Source of the DNA: Pseudomonadota bacterium
GTDB taxonomy: Bacteria; Pseudomonadota; Gammaproteobacteria; Burkholderiales; Burkholderiaceae_B
Length of the DNA: 10,981 bases
Assembly (NCBI GenBank): GCA_021793095.1
Contig: JAJYTK010000014.1
Coordinates: forward strand, 1-10,981
Direction: 5' to 3'
Each line of letters begins with the position of its first letter. The first letter of the stretch is position 1. Positions 1 to 5,940 of this stretch are shown here, piece after piece. A program made the translations under genes and the position numbers. The notes under the pieces were generated by a model. The model saw only the letters and a list, made by a program, of their open reading frames with translations, did no database searches and had not been told where the DNA came from.

Positions 1-7
1 GTTCCTT
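1..7 (-). promoter_or_regulatory. Ribosome binding site of the next gene (probably petB)
   Basis: On the minus strand the last bases of the window read AAGGAAC, preceded by a run of A. This is a good Shine-Dalgarno sequence, 32 bases after the petA stop codon. In bc1 operons petA is followed by petB (cytochrome b), so a petB start codon is expected within a few bases beyond the window edge. The start itself is not visible, so the identity of the gene is inferred from the usual petABC order. Confidence 0.55.
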
Positions 8-39
8 TTTTTAGAATGAAAGCAAATAATTAAAAGAAT

Positions 40-684
40 TTAAGCTTCGTTTTCTGCCACACCGATGGTGAGTATGGTGCCATCGGGGGAGACGCTATAA
101 GGTGGAATCTCGAGGTTATCGGGGGCGGGTTTGTTCATATATACGCGGCCTGCGAGGTCAAAAGTAGAGCCATGACAGGGGCAGAAGAAACCGCCAGACC
201 AATCACCTGGTAAACCCGGTTGCGCGCCGGAAGATAGACGAGGTGTCGGGACACACCCTAAGTGGGTGCAAATGGCAATGCACACAAAGTATTCAGGAAG
301 TATAGAGCGCCATTCGTTTTGAGCGTATTCTGGCGTGAACCCCGGACGATTAGAAAAGGGGTCGGCCAGCATGTTGTTGTGATCGCTCAGTGCGGCGAGT
401 TGCTCTTCGGTGCGGTGTAGGATCCAGATAGGGTTACCACGCCATTCGACAGTGCGTATTTCGCCGGGGCCAATGGTGGTCAGGTCGACCTCAACTGGGG
501 CACCAGCTGCGCGGGCACTGGCAGAGGGTGCAAAAGAACCGACAAACGGGACCGCAGTGGCCACGCCAGTCACACCACCCACAGCACAAGCGGTGGTGAC
601 CCAAAAACGGCGCGATGGGTCAGATGGCAGGATAGATTTCTTTTCCGCTCCGTTGTTTTTGGGTTGTGTCGTAGATTGACTCAT
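40..684 (-). CDS. petA: Ubiquinol-cytochrome c reductase iron-sulfur (Rieske) subunit
   Basis: This is the Rieske 2Fe-2S subunit of the cytochrome bc1 complex. It takes one electron from ubiquinol at the Qo site and passes it to cytochrome c1 on the periplasmic side. The 214-residue protein has a twin-arginine motif (SRRFW, Arg25-Arg26) and a single N-terminal hydrophobic segment at about residues 29-52, which in this family stays as the membrane anchor after Tat export. The cluster-binding boxes are intact: C139-T-H141-L-G-C144 and C168-P-C170-H171-G. The length is normal for proteobacterial PetA. The start is supported by AAGGAT six bases upstream of the ATG. It is the first gene of a presumed petABC operon continuing off the left edge, and it is transcribed divergently from mscL. 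Identification is secure. Confidence 0.97.
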   Translation of the reverse strand: MSQSTTQPKNNGAEKKSILPSDPSRRFWVTTACAVGGVTGVATAVPFVGSFAPSASARAAGAPVEVDLTTIGPGEIRTVEWRGNPIWILHRTEEQLAALSDHNNMLADPFSNRPGFTPEYAQNEWRSILPEYFVCIAICTHLGCVPTPRLSSGAQPGLPGDWSGGFFCPCHGSTFDLAGRVYMNKPAPDNLEIPPYSVSPDGTILTIGVAENEA

Positions 685-690
685 TCTAGT

Positions 691-696
691 ATCCTT
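691..696 (-). promoter_or_regulatory. petA ribosome binding site
   Basis: The minus strand reads AAGGAT six bases ahead of the petA ATG. This near-consensus Shine-Dalgarno sequence fixes the start codon at 684. Confidence 0.7.
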
Positions 697-725
697 ATTT
701 TTGCCCTAAAGGGTTTGACTGCAAG

Positions 726-754
726 TAATTAGATCTCTGTGTGTTAGAAAGCAA
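726..754 (-). promoter_or_regulatory. Candidate sigma-70 promoter for petA
   Basis: On the minus strand TTGCTT (749-754) is separated by exactly 17 bases from TAATTA (726-731). These match the -35 and -10 consensus at about four positions each with ideal spacing. Transcription would start near 719, leaving a short leader of about 35 bases that contains the ribosome binding site. It lies in the 190-base spacer shared with the divergent mscL gene. Assigned by eye only. Confidence 0.42.
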
Positions 755-863
755 TGGAAGTGCCTAACGGCACCCCCAATGATCTGTAGCGCAAAAATTG
801 AAAGTGTGCTTTGATCAGCAACAATGTATTATAGCGTTAACAGATAATTTGTTTGGAGTTTTT

Positions 864-869
864 GAGGGG
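864..869 (+). promoter_or_regulatory. mscL ribosome binding site
   Basis: GAGGGG lies five bases ahead of the mscL ATG and supports the start at 875. Confidence 0.6.
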
Positions 870-874
870 CAAAC

Positions 875-1357
875 ATGAGTAGATCATCAAGTTTCCTGAA
901 AGAGTTTCGTGAGTTTGCCGTACGCGGCAATATGATTGACCTCGCCGTTGGTGTCATCATCGGTGGCGCATTTGGCAAAATCATTGACTCTCTGGTCAAT
1001 GACATCATCATGCCGCTAATCAGCTATATTTTAGGCGGTGATGTCGATTTTGCGAACTATTTTACCGTATTACGTACACCAGAGGGCTATACAGGGCCTC
1101 ATACCCTAGAAGAGCTCAACGCAGCGGGTGCAGTGGTGTTTGCCTGGGGTCATTTTATCACTATCTTGGTGAATTTCATTCTTCTGGCCTTTGTGGTCTT
1201 TTTGATGGTCAAAATGATCAACAAAATGCGCCGCTCTCTCGAGCGTGAGCAGGCACAAGAGGCGGTTGAAGAGCCTCCTGCACCTGCCGAGGATGTCGTT
1301 TTGTTACGCGAAATCCGCGATGCGCTTAAATCAAAGGACCAAACTCCATCCCAGTAA
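875..1357 (+). CDS. mscL: Large-conductance mechanosensitive channel
   Basis: MscL is a homopentameric inner-membrane channel. It opens under high membrane tension and releases small solutes during hypo-osmotic shock. The N-terminus matches the family closely: [13 protein letters not shown] followed by [16 protein letters not shown] (TM1, about residues 18-48), then [10 protein letters not shown]2 lies at about residues 92-118, and a C-terminal charged helix containing [12 protein letters not shown] (141-152) forms the cytoplasmic bundle. At 160 residues it is somewhat longer than the 136-residue E. coli protein, mainly in the periplasmic loop and in a Glu/Pro/Ala-rich linker before the bundle (129-140). 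It is the only plus-strand gene in the window, divergent from petA and convergent with nif3. Identification is secure. Confidence 0.97.
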   Translation: MSRSSSFLKEFREFAVRGNMIDLAVGVIIGGAFGKIIDSLVNDIIMPLISYILGGDVDFANYFTVLRTPEGYTGPHTLEELNAAGAVVFAWGHFITILVNFILLAFVVFLMVKMINKMRRSLEREQAQEAVEEPPAPAEDVVLLREIRDALKSKDQTPSQ

Positions 1358-1374
1358 GGGCTGTCTGAGTAGGC

Positions 1375-1393
1375 GCCCCAGAGGTCTTGGGGC
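1375..1393. terminator. Hairpin between convergent mscL and nif3
   Basis: GCCCCA (1375-1380), loop GAGGTCT, TGGGGC (1388-1393) forms a 6-bp GC-rich stem. It fills the end of the 36-base gap between the two convergent stop codons and sits immediately beside the nif3 stop. It could end transcription from both sides, but neither strand has a U-tract after the stem, so it is not a canonical intrinsic terminator. Confidence 0.35.
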
Positions 1394-2170
1394 CTAAAAA
1401 GGATTGTCGATATCTATAAACTGGACATCGACTGGAAAGTGCTCGGCGAGGTATTCGCCGAGTGCTTTGGCACCGTAGCGCTCAGTCGCATGATGACCCG
1501 CCGCCATAAAGGCGGTTTTATTTTCTATGGCGTAATGATACGAGTGTTCGGATGCCTCGCCGGTGATGTATAAATCAACTTCGGCCGCAATGGCATCGGG
1601 CATAAAGCCTTGGGCACCACCAGTACACCACGCAACCGTGTGGATGGTTTGTTGTGGGTTGCCAACATATTGTGGTGTTCTTTGCAATGTTTTAGAAACA
1701 TGTGCAGCGACCTCTTTTAGGGTCTGTGGTGTTTTTAGACGGCCTAACTGAATGAGATCGTGTGGGCCGGTGCGTTTGAGCTCGCCCTGTGCATCTCGGT
1801 CTAGCTCGAAACCTAGCTGCAATCCTAATTGGGTGTTATTGCCTAGTGTGGGGTGGCCGTCCAGAGGGAGGTGGTAGGCAAAGACATTGAGCCCATGGGC
1901 CAAGGCAGCCGCAATGCGGCGTTGTTTCATGCCGACGATGCAGGGGTCCTCATTTTTCCAAAACCAACCATGGTGCACCAAAATGGCGTCTGCGTTTTTT
2001 TCAATCGCAGTATCAATTAGGGCTTGAGAGGCGGTGACCCCAGTGATGATGGTTTGGATTTGCTCGCGCCCCTGTAATTGTAAGCCGTTGGGGCAGTAGT
2101 CGCGGTATCGCCAAGGTTCGAGTAGATTGTCTAGCCAGTCGGCGAGTTCTTTGCGGTGGATGCTGCTCAT
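1394..2170 (-). CDS. NIF3/DUF34 family dinuclear-metal protein (YbgI type)
   Basis: A member of the NIF3-like (DUF34, YbgI) family. Its members are often annotated as 'GTP cyclohydrolase I type 2 homologs', but their physiological role is not settled. The 258-residue length is normal for the short bacterial form. The dinuclear metal-site residues are all visible: H66-H67 in ILVHHGWFW, D104 in YHLPLDGH, and H226 plus E230 in AGHHATE. The N-terminus (ELADWLDNLLEP) and the CPNGLQLQG stretch are also typical. No good Shine-Dalgarno sequence precedes the ATG, so the exact start is slightly uncertain. It is convergent with mscL and follows the cytochrome gene after a hairpin. It is probably cytoplasmic, as there is no signal peptide. 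The family call is secure; the function is not known. Confidence 0.93.
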   Translation of the reverse strand: MSSIHRKELADWLDNLLEPWRYRDYCPNGLQLQGREQIQTIITGVTASQALIDTAIEKNADAILVHHGWFWKNEDPCIVGMKQRRIAAALAHGLNVFAYHLPLDGHPTLGNNTQLGLQLGFELDRDAQGELKRTGPHDLIQLGRLKTPQTLKEVAAHVSKTLQRTPQYVGNPQQTIHTVAWCTGGAQGFMPDAIAAEVDLYITGEASEHSYHYAIENKTAFMAAGHHATERYGAKALGEYLAEHFPVDVQFIDIDNPF

Positions 2171-2214
2171 AGCGTGATTGAGATTAAAAAGAAGATATGA
2201 GAATAAGGGATGTC

Positions 2215-2238
2215 CGGCAGGCCGAGTAGTGCCTGCCG
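2215..2238 (-). terminator. Strong hairpin after the cytochrome c gene
   Basis: CGGCAGGC (2215-2222) and GCCTGCCG (2231-2238) make a perfect 8-bp stem with an 8-base loop. It lies 27 bases downstream of the cytochrome stop and ahead of nif3. On the minus strand there is no U-tract after the stem; the next bases are GACATCCC. It may protect the 3' end or help Rho-dependent termination rather than act as an intrinsic terminator. Confidence 0.4.
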
Positions 2239-2265
2239 TTTGCTATGAGTCTATGTTAGCAAGTC

Positions 2266-2598
2266 TTAGTTGGTGGCGCTAACGACGTAGTCCACAATGG
2301 CGTCGCGCTGCTCTTGGCTGAGGCTGTCACCAAAGGCGGGCATCGCACCCATGCCCTCGATCAGTACTTTGTGAATGCGGTCTGCCTCGGGGCGTAAATC
2401 GTCTAGATCTGGGCCAATGTTACCTGTGGAGCCAGCGTCTTGGAGGGTATGGCAGATGGCACAGGCCATGGGTTGGGCATCACTGAGAAAGAGCTGTTTA
2501 CCTTCTTCTAGGTTGTCTGCTAGAGCCACAGGGGCCGTAACTAGCCCAACAGTCGTCACCAGGGCGGCCGACAGTGTTAACAGAAAATTCTTATTCAT
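2266..2598 (-). CDS. Small periplasmic monohaem cytochrome c, probable electron acceptor of the sulfite dehydrogenase
   Basis: A class I c-type cytochrome precursor of 110 residues. A Sec signal peptide (positive MNKN, hydrophobic 5-24, cleavage near VALA-D28) precedes about 83 mature residues. The haem-binding motif is C46-A-I-C49-H50, and the likely axial methionine is M86 in GAMPAF. A C-terminal helix (SQEQRDAIVDYV) completes the fold. It lies directly downstream of the molybdenum sulfite dehydrogenase gene, the arrangement seen for SorA with its small cytochrome partner SorB. I infer that it carries electrons from that enzyme towards the respiratory chain. I chose the ATG at 2598; a TTG three codons upstream is also in frame but less likely. 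An intrinsic terminator lies immediately upstream, so its expression may depend on readthrough. The cytochrome call is sure; the partnership is inferred. Confidence 0.88.
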   Translation of the reverse strand: MNKNFLLTLSAALVTTVGLVTAPVALADNLEEGKQLFLSDAQPMACAICHTLQDAGSTGNIGPDLDDLRPEADRIHKVLIEGMGAMPAFGDSLSQEQRDAIVDYVVSATN

Positions 2599-2615
2599 AT
2601 AGATCAATCATCCAG

Positions 2616-2652
2616 AAAAAAGCCGAGATCGTAGGGCATACGATCTCGTGCT
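2616..2652 (-). terminator. Intrinsic terminator between the sulfite dehydrogenase and cytochrome genes
   Basis: A perfect 10-bp inverted repeat, CGAGATCGTA (2624-2633) and TACGATCTCG (2639-2648), encloses a 5-base loop. It can extend by three more pairs (AGC/GCT) across one bulged base. On the minus strand the stem is followed directly by six U (2616-2621). This is a textbook Rho-independent terminator acting in the minus direction. It lies 36 bases after the dehydrogenase stop and only 17 bases before the cytochrome ATG. Confidence 0.85.
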
Positions 2653-2688
2653 TTGAACAACAAACTATGTGCTACCTAAACGGTGTGG

Positions 2689-3903
2689 TTAGGCCACCGT
2701 GATGCTGAGCATGTGGTCGTGCCAGCTATTGTTGAGATAACCGCGGTTATTTTCCATGCGCTCTTTGGGCTGTGTTTGCCCATCGGCGTTGGTCGCACGG
2801 CTAGTCACCTCGTATTTGCCGGGCTCGAGCTCGACAGGGTAGACAAATTGACGCCAAGCGTAAGGGCCTAAATCGGGGCCAACAAATTTGGCTTCGTGCC
2901 AGGTGTCGCCACCATCGACGGAGACCTCGACGCCGGTCACATCGCTGTTACCCCCCATGGCCAACCCTTTAATTTGGACCAGACCACTTTTTAGGGTTTG
3001 ATCGGGCTCGCTAGGCTGGGTAACCCAGGATTTAACGGGCATCTCCCAGACGGAATCGTACTCAGGTGAGCCTTTTTCACCGAGTGGCGCCATGCGATAG
3101 CTGTTTTGCTGAATATTGGCAGAGGACTGATCCTCGGTAAAGGCGACCTGTTTAACGTATTTAATGCTGTTGACGCCGGTGAACCCAGGTACGACGAGGC
3201 GTAAAGGACCACCGTGTGCCAAGGGCAGAGGCACCCCGTTGATTTCCCATGCCAGCAACGCACGATCGCTAATTTCAGCAGGGACGGAACGCTCGACCTT
3301 GACGGTATCGGGATCAATGCCCTCGGGAATTTCTTCGCCGCCTGTGCTGGTCATGTATTTCATGCCGTCGGCGATACCGCCTGTGGCCTCGATGAGCTTT
3401 TTAACAGGAATACCTGTAAAGATAACGCAACCGGCAGCGCCTACCGTCCACTGAGTGCCGCTGGGCTCGCTAGGAAAGTAACCACGGCCGTTACCGGAAC
3501 ACTGCAGGATCATGGGGACGGATTCTAAGCCCATGCGCTTGAGTTCGCCCACGGTAAAGGTTGTGGGGTTTTTGACCCCCTCGATACGGATTTCCCAGCT
3601 ATCGGGGTCCTCTGTGATTTCCTCTGAGGGCGGATTAAGGTTGTTACGCACAAAGAGGCGGTCTAGGGGGGTAATCAGCCCGTCGCCAAACGCGCCGCGC
3701 TTGGTTTCCATGGTATTAGCACTATGGATGATCAGGGCATCTGGGTTTTTCCAAGAAGCGTAGTCTGGAAGGCTAGGAGCATCTTTGCTTTCGCTGGCAG
3801 CCAATGCTTTTGAAATAGGAGTCAGCGTACCGATTGACGCTAAGCTCAGGGCGCCGCCAGCGCGCAACATGGCATGGCGTCGAGAGAGATTGGTTGGCTT
3901 CAT
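2689..3903 (-). CDS. Tat-exported molybdenum sulfite dehydrogenase, catalytic subunit (SorA-like)
   Basis: A sulfite oxidase-family enzyme that would oxidise sulfite to sulfate in the periplasm and pass electrons to a c-type cytochrome. The 404-residue precursor begins with a Tat signal (SRRHAML, Arg8-Arg9; hydrophobic 15-29; cleavage near ALA-A36), as expected for a cofactor-loaded protein. The molybdopterin domain (about 50-260) holds the molybdenum-ligand Cys135 in LQCSGNGRG, Arg86 in FVRNN, the HGGPLRLVVPG block (230-240) and the active-site Tyr269 in QQNSY. The C-terminal dimerisation domain follows (about 285-402). No haem domain is fused. The residue two after Arg86 is Asn88, where animal sulfite oxidases have His (RNH). 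AGAGGA lies seven bases ahead of the ATG. A SoxC role is less likely, because SoxC pairs with a dihaem SoxD and no sox genes are nearby. Family sure; substrate probable. Confidence 0.88.
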   Translation of the reverse strand: MKPTNLSRRHAMLRAGGALSLASIGTLTPISKALAASESKDAPSLPDYASWKNPDALIIHSANTMETKRGAFGDGLITPLDRLFVRNNLNPPSEEITEDPDSWEIRIEGVKNPTTFTVGELKRMGLESVPMILQCSGNGRGYFPSEPSGTQWTVGAAGCVIFTGIPVKKLIEATGGIADGMKYMTSTGGEEIPEGIDPDTVKVERSVPAEISDRALLAWEINGVPLPLAHGGPLRLVVPGFTGVNSIKYVKQVAFTEDQSSANIQQNSYRMAPLGEKGSPEYDSVWEMPVKSWVTQPSEPDQTLKSGLVQIKGLAMGGNSDVTGVEVSVDGGDTWHEAKFVGPDLGPYAWRQFVYPVELEPGKYEVTSRATNADGQTQPKERMENNRGYLNNSWHDHMLSITVA

Positions 3904-3910
3904 TAGATAT

Positions 3911-3916
3911 TCCTCT
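3911..3916 (-). promoter_or_regulatory. Ribosome binding site of the sulfite dehydrogenase gene
   Basis: AGAGGA on the minus strand, seven bases before the ATG at 3903, supports this start and the intact Tat signal. Confidence 0.65.
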
Positions 3917-3952
3917 TATTACTTATATAAAAGCGACCTATTAAGTATATGA

Positions 3953-3971
3953 GGTTTAAATAATTTAGACC
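3953..3971. promoter_or_regulatory. Operator-like dyad upstream of the sulfite dehydrogenase gene
   Basis: A 19-base near-perfect palindrome, GGTTTAAATAATTTAGACC, has one mismatched pair (T3956 against G3968). Its centre is about 59 bases before the start codon. On the minus strand a TATACT box (3944-3949) follows directly, so the dyad would cover the spacer of that putative promoter. This suggests a repressor or activator site. The regulator is not in the window, and the promoter itself has no clear -35. Confidence 0.35.
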
Positions 3972-4031
3972 AGAGAAGCGGCTTAGGGTTTATAACTAGA
4001 TCCTGCCGGGGCTTGCTGGGCAGCCTGAGGG

Positions 4032-4793
4032 TTATTCGTTGTTCAGCGAGGTTTCTGTGTCGTCATCAGAGGTTTTAACAAAACGGCCAACAAGGATGCC
4101 TATTTCATACAAAATACACAGAGGTCCAGCGAGTAGGAACTGGCTGATGACATCCGGCGGGGTGACGACGGCGGCAATGACAAACGCACCTACAATGACG
4201 TAGCCGCGGATCTCGCGTAGTTTGGCCACAGAAACGATGCCGGCCTTGATGAGCAGTACCACCGCGACGGGGACCTCAAAGGTAATGCCAAAGGCCAGAA
4301 ACATGGTCATCACAAAGCTGGAATACGCCTCGATATCCGGTGTTTGGCTAATGGATTGAGGGGCGACAGAGGCGATGAATTGGAATACCGTGCGAAAAAC
4401 GACGAAATAACAAAAGAGCATCCCGAGGATAAACAGCGCTGTGCTCGAGACAATTAAAGGTAAGGCGAGGCGTTTTTCATGGGTATACAAGCCCGGCGCG
4501 ATAAATGCCCACGCCTGATAGAGCACGTAGGGCAAGGTCAAAATAAAAGAAGCCAAAAGGGTGACCTTGACGGGCACCATAAAGGGTGTGATCACGCCCG
4601 TCGCGATCATGGTGCTGCCCTGGGGTAGAGAGGCCAGCATAGGCTGGGCCAGGGTGTCGTAAATAAAGGCTGCCCCGGGGTACAAAAAGAGCACGACAAA
4701 AACTATCAATATGCAAATTACTGCGCGCAGCAGACGGTCACGCAACTCAACTAAGTGTGAGATGAAGGTTTCGTTTTGTGCTTCTTGTGTCAT
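4032..4793 (-). CDS. tatC: Twin-arginine translocase receptor subunit TatC
   Basis: TatC is the six-helix inner-membrane core of the twin-arginine translocase. It binds the RR signal peptide and recruits TatB and TatA to move folded proteins across the membrane. The 253-residue protein shows the conserved N-terminal HLVELRDRL (13-21), with Glu16 and Arg18 in the signal-binding face. It also has the LYQAWAFIAPGLYTHEK stretch (91-107, with Glu106) and TPPDVISQ (211-218, with Asp214). About six hydrophobic segments are visible, and the C-terminus is a short acidic tail. It starts 22 bases after tatB with no strong Shine-Dalgarno sequence, so translational coupling is likely. The next gene downstream encodes a Tat substrate. 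Secure. Confidence 0.97.
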   Translation of the reverse strand: MTQEAQNETFISHLVELRDRLLRAVICILIVFVVLFLYPGAAFIYDTLAQPMLASLPQGSTMIATGVITPFMVPVKVTLLASFILTLPYVLYQAWAFIAPGLYTHEKRLALPLIVSSTALFILGMLFCYFVVFRTVFQFIASVAPQSISQTPDIEAYSSFVMTMFLAFGITFEVPVAVVLLIKAGIVSVAKLREIRGYVIVGAFVIAAVVTPPDVISQFLLAGPLCILYEIGILVGRFVKTSDDDTETSLNNE

Positions 4794-4815
4794 TGGCCAA
4801 ATGGAAAATCAATGC

Positions 4816-5580
4816 CTAATCGGCACCGTCTGCGTCTGCCGCATCATGGCTGCTGGGCAAATCGGTATGCCGGGGTTTGGCTTGAGGTTGGTCGGTGGTC
4901 TGGGTGGTTGTGTCCGCACGAGCAGAGGCAGATGTGCTCGGTCTGCTCGTGGCGGGTTGTTGGGGCAGCCCGCTGCCTGCACGTAATCCAGCGGCCGTTT
5001 TAGAGGCCGTTGGGCGGGGTGCCGCAGATGTCACAGGGTCGGGCTGGCCCTGTGTATTTTCAGTAGAGACCTCTGCGGACAGCTCGTCTGCTTTGTCGGC
5101 GGCCTTGAGTGCCGCGGTGTCTGTTGTCGTTGCGGCGGGTGGGGTGTCTTTTTGAGTGCTCGCTGCATCGGGTGAGGACTCAGTCGTCTGAGAGGTGATG
5201 CCCTCGGTGGCACTTTTGGTGAGATCGCCCACACTATCCTCGGTCTCTTTGCGCAAGTTTTGAACGGCATCTCGGGCCTCTTGGAAGGGGTCCTTGAGAT
5301 CGCTTTCAAATTGCTTGAGCGGGTCTTTAAACTCTTTACCCAGATCGCTGATTGAGCTTTTGACGGTAGAAGAGGCCTTGTGCATCTCTTCTTTGAGATC
5401 TTTGATGTCCTCGAGCTCCATTTCTTTTTGGATGTCTCGTTTGACATCACCCATGTAGCGCTGGGCACGACCCAGTAAGTGACCCATGGTACGGGCGACC
5501 TTGGGCAAGCGCTCGGGTCCGAGGACAACGAGCGCGACAAGAGCAATGATAAGCAGTTCTGTAAAACTGATGTCAAACAT
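4816..5580 (-). CDS. tatB: Sec-independent protein translocase subunit TatB, with long C-terminal tail
   Basis: TatB forms the substrate-receptor complex with TatC. I place the start at the ATG that gives MFDISFTELLIIALVALVVLGPERLP, which matches the E. coli MFDIGFSELL start. An in-frame GTG 14 codons upstream is rejected. The 254-residue protein has one N-terminal helix (about 6-20), the Gly-Pro hinge at 21-22, an amphipathic helix (about 24-45), and a charged helical region with two KDPxxx repeats (85-106). From about residue 125 to the end it is a low-complexity Thr/Ser/Ala/Pro-rich tail, making the protein some 80 residues longer than E. coli TatB. The tail is probably disordered and cytoplasmic. 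The ribosome binding site is weak. Identity secure. Confidence 0.95.
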   Translation of the reverse strand: MFDISFTELLIIALVALVVLGPERLPKVARTMGHLLGRAQRYMGDVKRDIQKEMELEDIKDLKEEMHKASSTVKSSISDLGKEFKDPLKQFESDLKDPFQEARDAVQNLRKETEDSVGDLTKSATEGITSQTTESSPDAASTQKDTPPAATTTDTAALKAADKADELSAEVSTENTQGQPDPVTSAAPRPTASKTAAGLRAGSGLPQQPATSRPSTSASARADTTTQTTDQPQAKPRHTDLPSSHDAADADGAD

Positions 5581-5674
5581 GATGGTCGCCGATACCGATA
5601 CAAAAGTGGAACCAAAGAACACCTGGCCGCAATAGTGCGGGCATGTGGTGCTAGTTGGCGTGGCGTGAAATCAA

Positions 5675-5905
5675 TCAGGAGGCGTCGGTTTTTTCCTTGG
5701 CCTGTACATCGACGGTGTTTTCGTCATCTGCCTCGCGTTGGGCAATGCTGGCAGTTTCGTCTTCTTGGGCGTCGCGAATACCTTTTCTAAAGCCCTTGAC
5801 GGCGCCACCTAGGTCTTCGCCAACGTTGCGTAGTTTTTTGGTACCAAAAACCAACGCCACAATCAGCAAAACAATCAGCCAGTGCCAAATACTAAAAGTC
5901 CCCAT
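5675..5905 (-). CDS. tatA: Sec-independent protein translocase subunit TatA
   Basis: TatA is the small membrane protein that oligomerises at the TatBC-substrate complex to form the translocation path. The 76-residue protein has a short N-terminal helix (about 5-19) and the family-typical hinge F20-G21 in VFGTKKL. An amphipathic helix follows with Phe39 in VKGFRKG, then an acidic, polar tail. AGGAGA lies five bases ahead of the ATG and is the best ribosome binding site in the tat cluster, which fits the excess of TatA over TatB and TatC known from other bacteria. It lies 32 bases downstream of the HIT gene. Secure. Confidence 0.96.
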   Translation of the reverse strand: MGTFSIWHWLIVLLIVALVFGTKKLRNVGEDLGGAVKGFRKGIRDAQEDETASIAQREADDENTVDVQAKEKTDAS

Positions 5906-5910
5906 GAAAA

Positions 5911-5916
5911 TCTCCT
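5911..5916 (-). promoter_or_regulatory. tatA ribosome binding site
   Basis: AGGAGA on the minus strand, five bases ahead of the tatA ATG. It is stronger than the sites ahead of tatB and tatC, where I see none of note. Confidence 0.65.
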
Positions 5917-5920
5917 AATC

Positions 5921-5940
5921 TAAACCAAGTCTTGGGTTTA
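5921..5940 (-). repeat. Imperfect inverted repeat between the HIT gene and tatA
   Basis: TAAACCAAG (5921-5929) faces CTTGGGTTTA (5931-5940), complementary apart from one unpaired base. On the minus strand it begins at the HIT stop codon and ends four bases before the tatA Shine-Dalgarno sequence. With no U-tract it is not a canonical terminator. A hairpin here could affect mRNA processing or tatA translation, but it may be chance. Confidence 0.3.

Larger units (their letters stand above)
685..874. other. Divergent intergenic region between petA and mscL
   Basis: This is the longest non-coding stretch in the window. It must carry the start signals of two divergent genes. The petA half has a plausible promoter at 726-754. 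The mscL half is AT-rich, with possible -10 boxes TATTAT (827-832) and GATAAT (843-848), but I found no matching -35 at good spacing, so I do not name an mscL promoter. A short hairpin GTGCC-TAAC-GGCAC (760-773) has no U-tract. No small ORF with a good start was seen. Confidence 0.6.

Noticed and set aside
410..679. Plus-strand open frame antisense to petA.
   Set aside because: It lies wholly within the Rieske coding sequence and has no recognisable protein features.
760..773. Short hairpin GTGCC-TAAC-GGCAC in the petA/mscL spacer.
   Set aside because: Only five pairs and no U-tract; it is also at the wrong place to end either divergent gene.
2599..2607. TTG start giving three extra residues on the cytochrome c precursor.
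   Set aside because: The ATG three codons later gives a normal signal peptide (MNKN plus hydrophobic core). TTG is rarer and has no better ribosome binding site.
2266..3903. SoxCD-type sulfane dehydrogenase assignment for the molybdoenzyme and cytochrome.
   Set aside because: The cytochrome is a short protein with a single CxxCH, while SoxD is a larger dihaem protein, and no other sox genes are present. A SorAB-like pair fits better.
4010..4025. Weak bulged hairpin just after tatC as a terminator.
   Set aside because: The stem is short and bulged, and the minus strand has no U-tract after it; alternative pairings are equally likely.
4711..5155. Plus-strand open frames antisense to tatB and tatC.
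   Set aside because: They follow from the GC-rich, low-complexity tatB tail; no family resemblance, no good starts, and the opposite strand encodes recognised proteins.
5581..5622. Upstream in-frame extension of tatB (GTG start at 5622 adding 14 residues).
   Set aside because: The MFDISFTELL start matches the family N-terminus exactly; the extension has no family support and would put polar residues ahead of the membrane helix.
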